Shown here one piece after another: positions 9,246-16,768 of a stretch of 64,000 bases of DNA. Both the position numbers and the translations under genes were made by a program. Position 1 is the stretch's first letter; the number at the start of each line of letters is the position of its first letter. Origin of the DNA: Mesorhizobium sp. M00.F.Ca.ET.216.01.1.1. Its GTDB lineage: Bacteria > Pseudomonadota > Alphaproteobacteria > Rhizobiales > Rhizobiaceae. The notes under the pieces are model-generated. The model worked only from the letters and a program-made list of their open reading frames with translations. It was not told the origin of the DNA and did no database searches. The stretch covers positions 49,578 to 113,577 of the forward strand of contig NZ_SADR02000018.1 of NCBI RefSeq assembly GCF_004010325.2, given 5' to 3'.

Positions 9246-10154
9246 TTAGCCAGCCGGTTCGAAAACGCCGTCGATGGCCGGGTCGCCGTCGGTGCTGACG
9301 AGGCCACGCGCCACCAGATCCTCCAAATGGGCAAGCACCGACAGGCCGGCCGCACCATGCAGGCGCGGGTCGGTATCGCGATAGATCGCCTCGACCATAT
9401 CCCTGATCGTGCGGTCGCCACTCCCGATGCGTTCGAGGATCGCCTGCTCGCGCATCTGGCGGTGCGCCTTCAACTCACGCATGAAGCTCAGCGGCGCGGT
9501 TACCGGCCCGCCATGGCCGGGCAGCAGCAGGCGGTCGTCGCGCTCGATCAGGCGATCGAGCGAGGCCATGTAGTCGGCCATCGCGCCATCCGGCGGCGCG
9601 ACGATCGAGGTCGACCATGCCATGACGTGGTCGGCCGAAAACAGCACGCCGGTTCCCTCCAGCGCAAAAGCCGCGTGATTGGCGGTATGGCCCGGCGTCA
9701 GCACCGTCCTGATCGCCCAGCCATCGCCGCTGGTCACCGTATCGTCGGGCAAAACGACATCCGGGGTAAAGCCGGTGTCGGCACTGGCATCGAGCGGATT
9801 GACCTCGCCGATGTGCAACGGCCGCGCCGGGCGGTGCGGGCCTTCGGCCAGGATAGCGGCACCCGTACGCTGCTTCAGCCGGGCCGCCAGCGGAGAATGG
9901 TCGCGATGGGTGTGGCTGACGAAAATGTGGCTGACCGGCCTGTTTGCGATCACCTCGAGCAATGTCTGGAGATGCGCATCGTCATCCGGACCCGGATCGA
10001 TTACCGCCAGCGTCTCGCGGCCGATGACGTAGCTGTTTGTTCCGTGAAAGGTGAACGGGCTGGGGTTCTTGGCAGTGACGCGCTGCACGCCGGGCGCCAC
10101 GGTCACGCCCTGGCCGTAGGCCGGATCGAAGCGCGTGTCGAATTTGAGGGCCAT
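9246..10154 (-). CDS. MBL-fold metallo-hydrolase
   Basis: A 302-aa metallo-beta-lactamase-fold protein. Metal-binding motif SHTHRDHS (HxHxDH) lies near residue 79. Further metal ligands are suggested by TPGHTANH, FSADHVM and LPGHGGPV. A winged-helix-like C-terminal segment (IRDMVEAIYRDTDPRLHGAAG) is typical of the LACTB2/glyoxalase-II-like subgroup. The substrate is unknown. The start is at MALKFDTRF; an upstream extension of the frame overlaps the divergent bioY region and is not convincing. It is convergent with the phosphorylase gene and divergent from bioY. Confidence 0.88.
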   Translation of the reverse strand: MALKFDTRFDPAYGQGVTVAPGVQRVTAKNPSPFTFHGTNSYVIGRETLAVIDPGPDDDAHLQTLLEVIANRPVSHIFVSHTHRDHSPLAARLKQRTGAAILAEGPHRPARPLHIGEVNPLDASADTGFTPDVVLPDDTVTSGDGWAIRTVLTPGHTANHAAFALEGTGVLFSADHVMAWSTSIVAPPDGAMADYMASLDRLIERDDRLLLPGHGGPVTAPLSFMRELKAHRQMREQAILERIGSGDRTIRDMVEAIYRDTDPRLHGAAGLSVLAHLEDLVARGLVSTDGDPAIDGVFEPAG

Positions 10155-10271
10155 GGCAGAAGGCGTTGAACTCTGTTCCAGGAGACGGCAAAACCGATTG
10201 CCGCATAACACGGAAGCCAATATAGGAAAATGCGAGCCCGCAACCAGCGGCAGTCCGGAATGGGGAAGATC

Positions 10272-10865
10272 ATGGCAATTACAACAACGATGCGTCCGCT
10301 CATCTCTCTCGCTCTGCCCGAAAAGGGCGCGGCCCGCCTGGTGACGCAGCTTTTGCTGGCGATCGCTGGAACCCTGGTGCTGACCTTGTCGGCAAAGACC
10401 AAGGTTGTGCTCGGACCGGTCGATATCTCGATGCAGACCTTGGCCGTCTTCCTGATCGCCGCGGCCTTCGGCATGCGCCTTGGCGTCGCCACGCTGCTTC
10501 TTTACATGGCCGAGGGCGCGATGGGCTTTCCGGTTTTCCAGAGCACGCCGGAAAAGGGCATCGGCATCGCCTACATGCTCGGCTCGACCGGCGGTTATCT
10601 GGCCGGTTTCGTGGTCATGGCGGCAATCGTCGGCTGGGCCGCCGACCGCGGCTGGGATCGCCATCCGGTCAAGCTCTTCAATGCGATGCTGGTGGCCGAG
10701 ATCGTCATGATGGCAATGGGCTTTGCCTGGCTGGCACTGCTGATCGGCCCGGAAAAGTCATGGCAGTTCGGCGTCGTGCCGTTCATCGTCGGCGACCTGA
10801 TCAAGGTGGCACTGGCCGCAAGCCTGGTGCCGGCCGTCTGGTCACTGCTGCCGAAACACCCCTGA
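10272..10865 (+). CDS. bioY: Biotin transporter BioY
   Basis: A 197-aa membrane protein with about six hydrophobic helices and the BioY signature (PVDISMQTLAVFL near residue 51, GAMGFPVFQS, GSTGGYLAGF). BioY is the substrate-binding S component of energy-coupling-factor biotin importers and can work alone in some bacteria. Ribosome-binding site GGGGAAG precedes the ATG. No bioM or bioN is adjacent. I saw no BioR-type TTATCTATAA box upstream. It is the last metabolic gene before the conjugation module. Confidence 0.92.
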   Translation: MAITTTMRPLISLALPEKGAARLVTQLLLAIAGTLVLTLSAKTKVVLGPVDISMQTLAVFLIAAAFGMRLGVATLLLYMAEGAMGFPVFQSTPEKGIGIAYMLGSTGGYLAGFVVMAAIVGWAADRGWDRHPVKLFNAMLVAEIVMMAMGFAWLALLIGPEKSWQFGVVPFIVGDLIKVALAASLVPAVWSLLPKHP

Positions 10866-10889
10866 AATCTGATTGAACGGAATATAGCC

Positions 10890-10912
10890 GGCAGCCACTT
10901 GAAGTGGCTGCC
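10890..10912. terminator. Hairpin between bioY and the relaxase gene
   Basis: GGCAGCCACTT and AAGTGGCTGCC are perfect 11-base inverted arms around a single G. They lie 24 bp after the bioY stop and 45 bp after the relaxase stop on the other strand. The lack of a strong T-tract fits a bidirectional attenuating hairpin. It also marks the boundary between metabolic and conjugation genes. Confidence 0.6.
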
Positions 10913-10957
10913 TTCCAGACGGAGCATACGTCTGAATTTTCGCGGCGGTTGTGAGCT

Positions 10958-12694
10958 TCACAACCCGACGCCGCGCTTCCTTCCAAAATTCCAAGTCACG
11001 CCGTCGCCGCGCGCCACCCCAGAAAGATGATTGCCGAGTCGTTTTTCGAGCGACGGCGACCAGGGCACGAGCCTAAAACCGAGCCCGTCATCGATCATCG
11101 CGAAACGGCCGGAAGCGAGCGAGAAACGCCGCCGGTAGATGCCGGCCACACGATCGCCATCTACGGCCTTCGTGAAGGACAGACCGGTTTCGGCGGCGAG
11201 TTTAGTGCCGAGCGCATCGACCTCTCGGCTACGCAGCGTGTCGATCAGGTTGCGCGCAACAATGACGCGCTGTCCCTCGCGCCTGGCCAGATCGTGCCTG
11301 ACAAGGTGATCGACCCGATCCTCCAGCGCCTGTCTTACGTCCTGGCTAAAGCCACCATCGCCGAGCTCGGCTGGCTCGCGCGCAACGAGTTGCCGGTCGA
11401 GCCACGTCGCGCCACCGGCATGGATCTGTTCTTTGATCGAAAGGTCGGAGCAGACGGCGAGCGCGACACGGCCACGGCCCTTCGCATCCTCGTAACGGCG
11501 CAACTCCACGATCGAGCCCGGTGCGGAATCTCCGGTTGCGTCGAGATCATGAAAGCGGATGTGATGTGTGCTTCCGTCGATGCCGTCGACGATGGCATAA
11601 GCCGAACCGCGCAGTTCGTCATCAAAGCCACATTCGAGCAGCCGACCGATGACTGGCGTCTCGATCTGCTCGGCCGCGAGAACATAGCCCGATGTTCCCC
11701 TGTCGATGCCGTGCTCGGCGAGACTGCGGTGCATGCGCTTGATGATATCGCCTCGTTCGCCGAGAGAGCGCATCGTCGCCTCGGCTTCTTCGGCCATCAT
11801 CCATGCGCCGGGACGGATCTCGTTGGCGAGGCCGAGGCTTTCGAGCCTGCGGAGCCGCCCAACCTTAATTGTCAGGAACTCGTCGGGCTGGCTGTCCAGG
11901 TGCGGCGCGAGATCGACGAGGCCATGACGATCCATGTCGCGGGCAAGCTGGCGGTCAAGCTGTGTCCAGCGCTCAGTATCGACCTGCCGCTCGATGGTTT
12001 GGCGGATGTCCTGGTCGGTGCGGAGCCCCAGCGTCTGGGTGAGAATTTCGCCTGCGCGGTCGCGCATGCCCTGGCGGATATAGTCGCGTGAGATGACGAG
12101 ATTCTCGCCGTCATCGGCGACACCGCGAACGAGGATATGAACATGGGGGTGTTGGGTGTTCCAGTGGTCGATGCCGGTCCAGTCGAGTTTTGTGCCGAGA
12201 TCGCGCTGCATGTCACCCATTAGGTTGCGGGCGAAGCCTTTCAGGTCGCCCAGTTCGACAGCGTCATCAGGTGAGACGACAAAACGAAAATGATGCCGGT
12301 CATCTTTGCATCGATCACAGAAGGCATCATGATCAGTCTCGTCCGTATCAGGACCAAACATCTTCGCCGTCTTGCCGTCGCGCGTCACGCCCTCGCGGCG
12401 GAGATATTTGAGGTGGGACGCCACAGATGTGACGCGGCCGAACTGACGCACCACGCGCGCCTTGACGACGGCGCCGCGCGAGCGGCTGGTGATGAGGCGA
12501 TTGGCGCGGATGCTCGCCGTCCGGCCACGTCCAAAAGTCGAGAGGCGCGGCGAGATCAAATGGCCTTCGCGTGAAATGTTCCCACCGGCACGCTGTGCGG
12601 CCGCGAGCGCCTGAAAGGTGAAAGGACGCGCGCGCAGACCGGCCTTCGAACGGATACGACCAGGCCGCACGCGGAAGTCGTCATCACGGTTCAT
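10958..12694 (-). CDS. rlxS: Conjugative relaxase, DUF3363 family (RlxS-like)
   Basis: A 578-aa VirD2/TraI-like relaxase that should nick oriT and lead the transferred strand. Tyr97 in the segment SHLKYLRREG is the likely nucleophile. Histidines at 134-135 and the triad segment QHPHVHILVR (182-190) would bind the metal. The large C-terminal half matches the DUF3363 extension of rhizobial ICE relaxases. The gene follows the lytic transglycosylase gene on the same strand, separated by about 250 bp that hold a candidate oriT. The name follows the ICEMlSym relaxase; orthology is inferred from domain order and context. Confidence 0.88.
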   Translation of the reverse strand: MNRDDDFRVRPGRIRSKAGLRARPFTFQALAAAQRAGGNISREGHLISPRLSTFGRGRTASIRANRLITSRSRGAVVKARVVRQFGRVTSVASHLKYLRREGVTRDGKTAKMFGPDTDETDHDAFCDRCKDDRHHFRFVVSPDDAVELGDLKGFARNLMGDMQRDLGTKLDWTGIDHWNTQHPHVHILVRGVADDGENLVISRDYIRQGMRDRAGEILTQTLGLRTDQDIRQTIERQVDTERWTQLDRQLARDMDRHGLVDLAPHLDSQPDEFLTIKVGRLRRLESLGLANEIRPGAWMMAEEAEATMRSLGERGDIIKRMHRSLAEHGIDRGTSGYVLAAEQIETPVIGRLLECGFDDELRGSAYAIVDGIDGSTHHIRFHDLDATGDSAPGSIVELRRYEDAKGRGRVALAVCSDLSIKEQIHAGGATWLDRQLVAREPAELGDGGFSQDVRQALEDRVDHLVRHDLARREGQRVIVARNLIDTLRSREVDALGTKLAAETGLSFTKAVDGDRVAGIYRRRFSLASGRFAMIDDGLGFRLVPWSPSLEKRLGNHLSGVARGDGVTWNFGRKRGVGL

Positions 12695-12811
12695 GCCCGT
12701 CGCTCCGGTGAGGTGCGGTATCTATTTGGAATAGGTTGAGAAGTGGCGATTGCGCACATCGCAGATTTCCGACACACATCGCAAAGCGAGGCGAGAACCA
12801 TAAGAAAAACA

Positions 12812-12867
12812 GCCGATCGGCCGAGCCGCACATCGCGGTCCTTTATCCTGCCGCTCCTCTCGGCTCG
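12812..12867. other. oriT: Candidate origin of transfer (oriT)
   Basis: TATCCTGC at 12844-12851 matches the YATCCTGY nick-site consensus of IncP/VirD2-type relaxases. Perfect 7-bp inverted arms CGAGCCG (12822-12828) and CGGCTCG (12861-12867) flank it. A perfect 10-bp palindrome GCCGATCGGC lies at 12812-12821. It sits in the untranslated gap just upstream of the relaxase gene, where oriT is often found. This is a motif match, not proof. Confidence 0.5.
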
Positions 12868-12941
12868 CTCTGCGTCCGACCCTCCCTCCGCAATTTCCGC
12901 GACGAAACAGACCGGAATGCGATGGACCAGGAATGCGGCGA

Positions 12942-14036
12942 TCATCGCGGTCTCAGTGACGAACGCTGAATGAACAGGCTAGGAACAACGGGTTTCGACA
13001 CCGATCCAGTTTCGCCCGGTTGTGGCTCGACCGCTGTCAGGTCAACCACAGCAACGCCCTCCGGCGACCTCATAGTAGCCAAATGGATCCTCGCGAAGAT
13101 GGTCTCAGCCTCAACATCCGCGTTGCGCTTGCCATGCGATGCTGCGACATTCCGGATGTCGCTAGAGTGCACGAAAATGGCCGCATCGAGTGCGCTCGTT
13201 CTGCCCGCCGCTTGCTGTGCGCGCGACAGCGTGGTGATTGTTCCGTTGATCAGCGGCGCGAGTTTCCTGACGTAGTCGATCGTCTCGCGCGGCAGCGGAC
13301 GGCCTGCTGAAAGGTGCTCTTCGTATCGCCCGGGGCCGGCATTGTAGGCAGCGAGGAAGCCGTTGCGACCGAAGCGGTCGAGCATCTCGCGGAGGTAAGC
13401 TGCACCGGCAAGAATGTTGTCGCGCGGCTGATAAGGATCGTCGCCCAGATGATGCTTGATGCGCAGTTCTTCCCATGTCGCCGGCATGATCTGCATCAGG
13501 CCCATCGCACCCTTCCGCGACACAGCATGAACATCTCCAACGCTCTCGACATGCATGACGGCGCGAAGCAACTGTTCAGGAATGGCAAAACGTTTCGCCG
13601 CCTCCCGGATATGCGCCGACCAGGGATCGCCGGATGAAGTCTCGCTGTTCGAGCGCACCGGCCGCTCACTATGCGCGGGAGGTTCTGCGCAAACAACGGT
13701 CACGGAAAGGGTAAGCATGACGCATGCAGAAAGCGCTGTGACGCCTTGGCAGATAACTGCGTAAGCACTGCCGTCCCGACGCACCAGCAGCCTGCCACCG
13801 TGCTCGCTGCCGTCAAGGGCAAGGCTTCGCCGGCCGCACTTGCTTGCCGCAAATTGCGGCGCGATGAACATCCTGAACGACGGGCAAGCGTCCGGCCGCC
13901 TTTGACCTTCGTTGTGTGCGGCAGCCGCCCGACGGGCGATCGGGTCGAAGGGTTTGACCGGCACCCGATCGATCAAAGGGTTTGATGCAGAAAGTTCGCT
14001 GAGGCGCAATCGGAGCATCCGATCAGCCTTGCTCAT
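12942..14036 (-). CDS. Lytic transglycosylase (VirB1-like)
   Basis: A 364-aa cell-wall hydrolase that would open peptidoglycan for the mating channel. A hydrophobic export segment around residues 100-120 (SACVMLTLSVTVV) precedes the SLT domain. The catalytic glutamate is in AVMHVESVGDVHAVS, followed by KGAMGLMQIMPATW, NILAGAAYLREMLDRF and AAYNAGPG, the family motifs in order. The unusually long N-terminal region of about 100 residues makes the true start uncertain: MSKADRM overlaps the upstream DUF736 gene by 14 bp, and a later start may be used. The C-terminal 100 residues are not recognised. Confidence 0.85.
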   Translation of the reverse strand: MSKADRMLRLRLSELSASNPLIDRVPVKPFDPIARRAAAAHNEGQRRPDACPSFRMFIAPQFAASKCGRRSLALDGSEHGGRLLVRRDGSAYAVICQGVTALSACVMLTLSVTVVCAEPPAHSERPVRSNSETSSGDPWSAHIREAAKRFAIPEQLLRAVMHVESVGDVHAVSRKGAMGLMQIMPATWEELRIKHHLGDDPYQPRDNILAGAAYLREMLDRFGRNGFLAAYNAGPGRYEEHLSAGRPLPRETIDYVRKLAPLINGTITTLSRAQQAAGRTSALDAAIFVHSSDIRNVAASHGKRNADVEAETIFARIHLATMRSPEGVAVVDLTAVEPQPGETGSVSKPVVPSLFIQRSSLRPR

Positions 14037-14349
14037 CGCGCTTCGACGGCCGGCTCCAGTGCAAGGCCCAGACACTTTTCTCGGCATCGAACTGGAACAA
14101 ATTGGCGCGGATCGGCTGCGTGAAGGACGGGTCGTCTATGGAAACAGAGAGATAGTTGCCAGCCTTCTCGCCGGTACGTTCCCACGCCGCGCCGATCTGC
14201 ATGCCTTCGCAGAAGATGCGATGGTCCGGCGCGTTTTCGGCATCCGATTTCTCGGCAGGCAGGATGGCGAGCTTCGCGTCGAGCGTCAGCGTTGAGATGT
14301 TGCCGAAGAAGCCGTCATCGTTGCGGGTGAAGCTGCCGATCTGGGCCAT
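14023..14349 (-). CDS. DUF736 family protein
   Basis: A 108-aa DUF736 protein, a single-domain family almost always encoded in rhizobial plasmid and ICE conjugation clusters; function unknown. Diagnostic features are the IGSFTRNDDGFFGNI opening, HRIFCEGMQIGAAWER in the middle, and LSVSIDDPSFTQPIRANLF near the end. It lies between traF and the lytic transglycosylase gene on the same strand. A second paralogue is at 17177-17506. The opening has an AAAGGAACACC ribosome-binding region. Confidence 0.9.
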   Translation of the reverse strand: MAQIGSFTRNDDGFFGNISTLTLDAKLAILPAEKSDAENAPDHRIFCEGMQIGAAWERTGEKAGNYLSVSIDDPSFTQPIRANLFQFDAEKSVWALHWSRPSKRDEQG

Positions 14350-14394
14350 TGCGGTGTTCCTTTCTTGAGCGTTGATACGGGTTGGTGCGAGCCG

Positions 14395-14952
14395 TCACGG
14401 CTTGCCAGGAGCCGGTACGCCGCTGGTATTTGGCGCCGGAGAAGTGCGGTCGGCGGTCCAGATCGGGACCGCGTGACCGATGATCGAAGTCAGCGGGAGC
14501 GGGCCGAAATAGCGGCTGTCAAAACTATCGGCCGCGTCCCAGTTCATGAGAAAGACTTCGCCATCGGCAATGCGCCGACAGCGCTGCCAGACGGGCAACG
14601 GTCGGTCGCGACTGTCACGCTCGCGCGCATGTCCAAAGGACATGCCGTAGGCGATGATGGCTGTGCCTTGCCGACAGACCGTTGCACCTGCGAGTGCCAG
14701 CACGCGCTTCAGAAGCGGCACGCCGTGCGGCAGGTATCCACGTGCGGCCATGAAACTCGCCAGTGGCTCGGGCGGCATGACGACGGCAATATCGGCAACG
14801 CTGATCTTATCGGCCGGCTCGACGCGGTAGAGCCCGATCGGGACGCTCGCCGATGCATTCCAGATGAACTTCGGTCGATGGTCGAGCACAGGTGTGGAGA
14901 CCAGGATCGAGCCGCCGAGCATCGCGGCGATGATCGCTGGGCGCATACTCAT
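14395..14952 (-). CDS. traF: S26-family conjugation signal peptidase TraF
   Basis: A 185-aa S26 serine protease of the TraF type, which matures and cyclises the TrbC pilin. The nucleophile is probably Ser36 in SASVPIGLYRV and the general base Lys82 in LLKRVLAL. A hydrophobic N-terminal anchor spans residues 5-22. The C-terminal DSRYFGPLP motif is typical. It stands between the RdfS-like gene and DUF736. The TrbC substrate is encoded at 40379. Rhizobial relatives often carry a DUF2840 gene just upstream of traF; here only 63 bp separate traF from the RdfS-like gene, so that gene appears to be missing. Confidence 0.9.
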   Translation of the reverse strand: MSMRPAIIAAMLGGSILVSTPVLDHRPKFIWNASASVPIGLYRVEPADKISVADIAVVMPPEPLASFMAARGYLPHGVPLLKRVLALAGATVCRQGTAIIAYGMSFGHARERDSRDRPLPVWQRCRRIADGEVFLMNWDAADSFDSRYFGPLPLTSIIGHAVPIWTADRTSPAPNTSGVPAPGKP

Positions 14953-15015
14953 AGCTCGCCCCGCCGGCGCAGGAGCAAGACCTGGTAGCGCTTCCGCATA
15001 GTAGTGTACCGCAGG

Positions 15016-15306
15016 TCACGAGATGCGATCGCGCTTGCCGGTGTAGGCCGGCGCGCGCGCCGCGTGCGGCTTTGCGGGCGGAACAAAGGTCGCGTTCGTA
15101 TCACTGGTGGAGGTGCGCGCGCCGAGCTCGATCCAGGCGTGCAGGTCGTCGATGTCATAAAGGATGCGGCCGCCGACCTTGCGGTATTTTGGACCGGTGC
15201 CGTAAGTCCGGTGCTTTTCCAGGGTGCGGGCGCAGAGTCCCACGATGGGTGCGGCCTCCTTCGTTCGTAGGTATTTTTGGGGCGCGTCCGCGGGACCCTT
15301 CGACAT
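15016..15306 (-). CDS. Helix-turn-helix recombination directionality factor-like protein (RdfS-like)
   Basis: A 96-aa protein with a MerR/AlpA-type helix-turn-helix: KYLRTKEAAPIVGLCARTLEKHR, then the wing-like GPKYRKVGGRILYDIDDLHAWIE. Its size, motif and place beside traF and the relaxase match RdfS, the excisionase-like factor of ICEMlSym that turns the integrase toward excision. The start at 15306 has GGAGATC upstream. The basic, proline- and alanine-rich C-terminal tail is also RdfS-like. Orthology is inferred. It lies directly downstream of the FseA-like frameshift pair that would be its activator. Confidence 0.75.
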   Translation of the reverse strand: MSKGPADAPQKYLRTKEAAPIVGLCARTLEKHRTYGTGPKYRKVGGRILYDIDDLHAWIELGARTSTSDTNATFVPPAKPHAARAPAYTGKRDRIS

Positions 15307-15439
15307 CGCTCGATCTCCATTCGGTTCTGCTGTCGTCCTGGCCTGCCGGGACGCGCGAAGTGGACGATGGCTGAAATGAGAAAGGGCGAGGGAGGGCAAA
15401 GATCGGGGTCTGCGTTTTTGCTACCCGCCAAGAATGGCT

Positions 15440-15973
15440 TCAGCGCCTGGATTTCTGGCTACGGCTATGAGGATAGAAGAGAAGATCGCGACAGCCGCCA
15501 GCGACCAGACGATCCGCCCTTCGCAAGATTGCCCGAACCTTGTGCCGGAGATGATGATCGCGCCAGTCTCGAGGCGCGATCGACCCTCGTGACAAAAGCA
15601 CCTCCGCGATACGGCGATAGGTGGCTCCTGCGCGGCGGGCGTCATGAGCGCGCAAATTGAGGATATGCCTGACATTCGTCTGTTGCGGCAGCGCTCCGTA
15701 GGCAGGGCCTGGTGGTCGACCGTTCAGCGCCCGCCAGAACCGACGCGCTGCGTCGAGCCGTGTCTCGAAGGCATCGTCGAGCGGCAGGAGGATCGCATCG
15801 ATATCGGGCGGACCGTCGCGGCTTTCGGCAACCAGTCCATGCGTTGGCGACGCCGGCCAAAGAATATGAAGCTCTTCGGCCTGCTTCCAAATGCTGGCGC
15901 TACTGAGCCTGGAAAGCCGAACTGTCTGATGCGAAGGCCCGACCGAAGAATGTATCTGCATGGCCCGGAGCAC
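15440..15973 (-). CDS. DUF2285 part of an FseA-like excision activator
   Basis: This is the C-terminal DUF2285 half of an FseA-like protein. The visible start is GTG at 15973, but it lacks a good ribosome-binding site. The frame stays open upstream through SAENIVWTEQASPRV to 16027 and beyond, directly behind the DUF6499 stop. Landmarks are ARRFWRALNGRPPGP, LRAHDARRAGATYRRIAEVLL and the C-terminal RRADRLVAGGCRDLLFYP helix. In ICEMlSym the equivalent reading frames msi172 and msi171 are fused by programmed +1 frameshifting. The same arrangement here would give a 263-residue product from 16232 to 15440. It would activate the rdfS-like gene downstream. Confidence 0.75.
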   Translation of the reverse strand: MLRAMQIHSSVGPSHQTVRLSRLSSASIWKQAEELHILWPASPTHGLVAESRDGPPDIDAILLPLDDAFETRLDAARRFWRALNGRPPGPAYGALPQQTNVRHILNLRAHDARRAGATYRRIAEVLLSRGSIAPRDWRDHHLRHKVRAILRRADRLVAGGCRDLLFYPHSRSQKSRR

Positions 15974-16024
15974 GCGCGGCGATGCCTGTTCCGTCCAGAC
16001 GATGTTCTCTGCTGATGGACTCCT

Positions 16025-16031
16025 GTCACCG
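16025..16031 (-). other. Putative programmed +1 ribosomal frameshift site
   Basis: The DUF6499 frame ends CAC-CGG-TGA-C. A one-base forward slip at CGG-TGA puts ribosomes into GAC-AGG-AGT, the open DUF2285 frame. The fused protein then has the normal DUF6499-DUF2285 domain order with no missing linker. A stop codon followed by C at a +1 site is also the context used by the prfB frameshift. The slip itself cannot be seen in DNA. Confidence 0.65.
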
Positions 16032-16232
16032 GTGACTGTGAAATCGCGCGCCCCAACGGGCGGCGAAGTCGGGCGGACCGAGAAGGTCTCCTGTATTTGC
16101 CCCTAGCGACGCAAGCTCGCTGCACTCGACAATGAAGTCGTCGTTCCGTATCAGATATTCGGCAGCGAACTCCGACGCTTCGTAGTCGCGCATATGCATG
16201 TAGACCGCCGGATTGGTCCAGTCGCCTTGCAA
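16026..16232 (-). CDS. DUF6499 part of an FseA-like excision activator
   Basis: A short DUF6499 frame. The core DWTNPAVYMHMRDYEASEF plus AAEYLIRNDDF matches the tryptophan/tyrosine-rich DUF6499 pattern, and it ends WGARFHSHR at a TGA. I favour the TTG at 16232 as start because AGAGGA lies nine bases upstream and the peptide then begins right at the domain; a longer frame to 16406 has no recognised content. Alone it gives 68 residues; with a +1 slip at the stop it joins the DUF2285 frame. The paired arrangement, not either part alone, is the probable functional product. Confidence 0.7.
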   Translation of the reverse strand: MQGDWTNPAVYMHMRDYEASEFAAEYLIRNDDFIVECSELASLGANTGDLLGPPDFAARWGARFHSHR

Positions 16233-16365
16233 TGTGCCAAGTCCTCTCTCGATACCCGCATTGGATCGAGCTTCGAAATCAGCATCACGAGCTATACGCA
16301 GGCTGGGTAGTTGGAGAGTCAGCAAACCGCTGTGCTGAATCAGCAAAGCGTGGCGAAGGCTGCGC

Positions 16366-16644
16366 TTAGTGAGGTGCACCGCCCGCCAGAAGATACCGAT
16401 AGCCATTGGTCGTCATCCACCGCGCGCGGGCAAGATGGGTCTCCCACGACCTGAATGCCCGCTCCGGCTCCTGGTCGGGATCGATGTGCAGGACGATCCT
16501 GGCCACCTCGCGCCAATCAGCATCTTCGGCCGCAGCGTCGAGCAGGCGGATGTACGTAAGCAGTCGTTCCTCGTCATAGCCGGTCAGGGTCGAGGCATCC
16601 GGCGCAATGTCGGCGACATCGGGATCGAGTAAGGGCTTAAGCAC
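16366..16644 (-). CDS. Small DUF2285-like antiactivator (QseM-like)
   Basis: A 92-aa protein beginning MLKPLLDPDVADIAPDA, with the core GYDEERLLTYIRLLDAAAE, DWREVARIVLHIDP, and ending WMTTNGYRYLLAGG. This matches the small DUF2285 proteins typified by QseM, which binds and blocks TraR and FseA in ICEMlSym. It is divergent from an XRE-type gene, exactly the qseM-qseC arrangement. The start is GTG at 16644. An overlapping seven-codon ATG frame (16637-16660, peptide MSDQSCA) covers this start and could modulate translation. Function is assigned from family and context. Confidence 0.75.
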   Translation of the reverse strand: MLKPLLDPDVADIAPDASTLTGYDEERLLTYIRLLDAAAEDADWREVARIVLHIDPDQEPERAFRSWETHLARARWMTTNGYRYLLAGGAPH

Positions 16645-16716
16645 AGGATTGATCGCTCATGTTTCTACTGCGATCTCGAAGGAACCATCCTCTTGATGAA
16701 CCCTGATCATAACGAA

Positions 16717-16749
16717 TAGGAACGATCATTCCTAGAACGATAGTTCCCT
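16717..16749. promoter_or_regulatory. Two tandem QseC-type operators
   Basis: Site 1 (16717-16734) is TAGGAACGATCATTCCTA, with 6-bp arms TAGGAA and TTCCTA and an inner GATC. Site 2 (16732-16749) shares GAACGAT and TTCC with it at a 15-bp offset. They lie between the divergent qseM-like and qseC-like genes, close to the latter. Controller-type XRE proteins typically bind two adjacent operators of this kind with cooperativity. Confidence 0.65.
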
Positions 16750-16768
16750 TTCTGGTCCCTAGTCCGTC

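Noticed and set aside
10155..10271. Possible BioR-type operator for bioY
   Set aside because: No TTATCTATAA-like palindrome could be found in the bioY upstream region.
11027..12091. Long plus-strand frame antisense to the relaxase gene
   Set aside because: A shadow of the relaxase reading frame; no recognisable domain and no ribosome-binding site.
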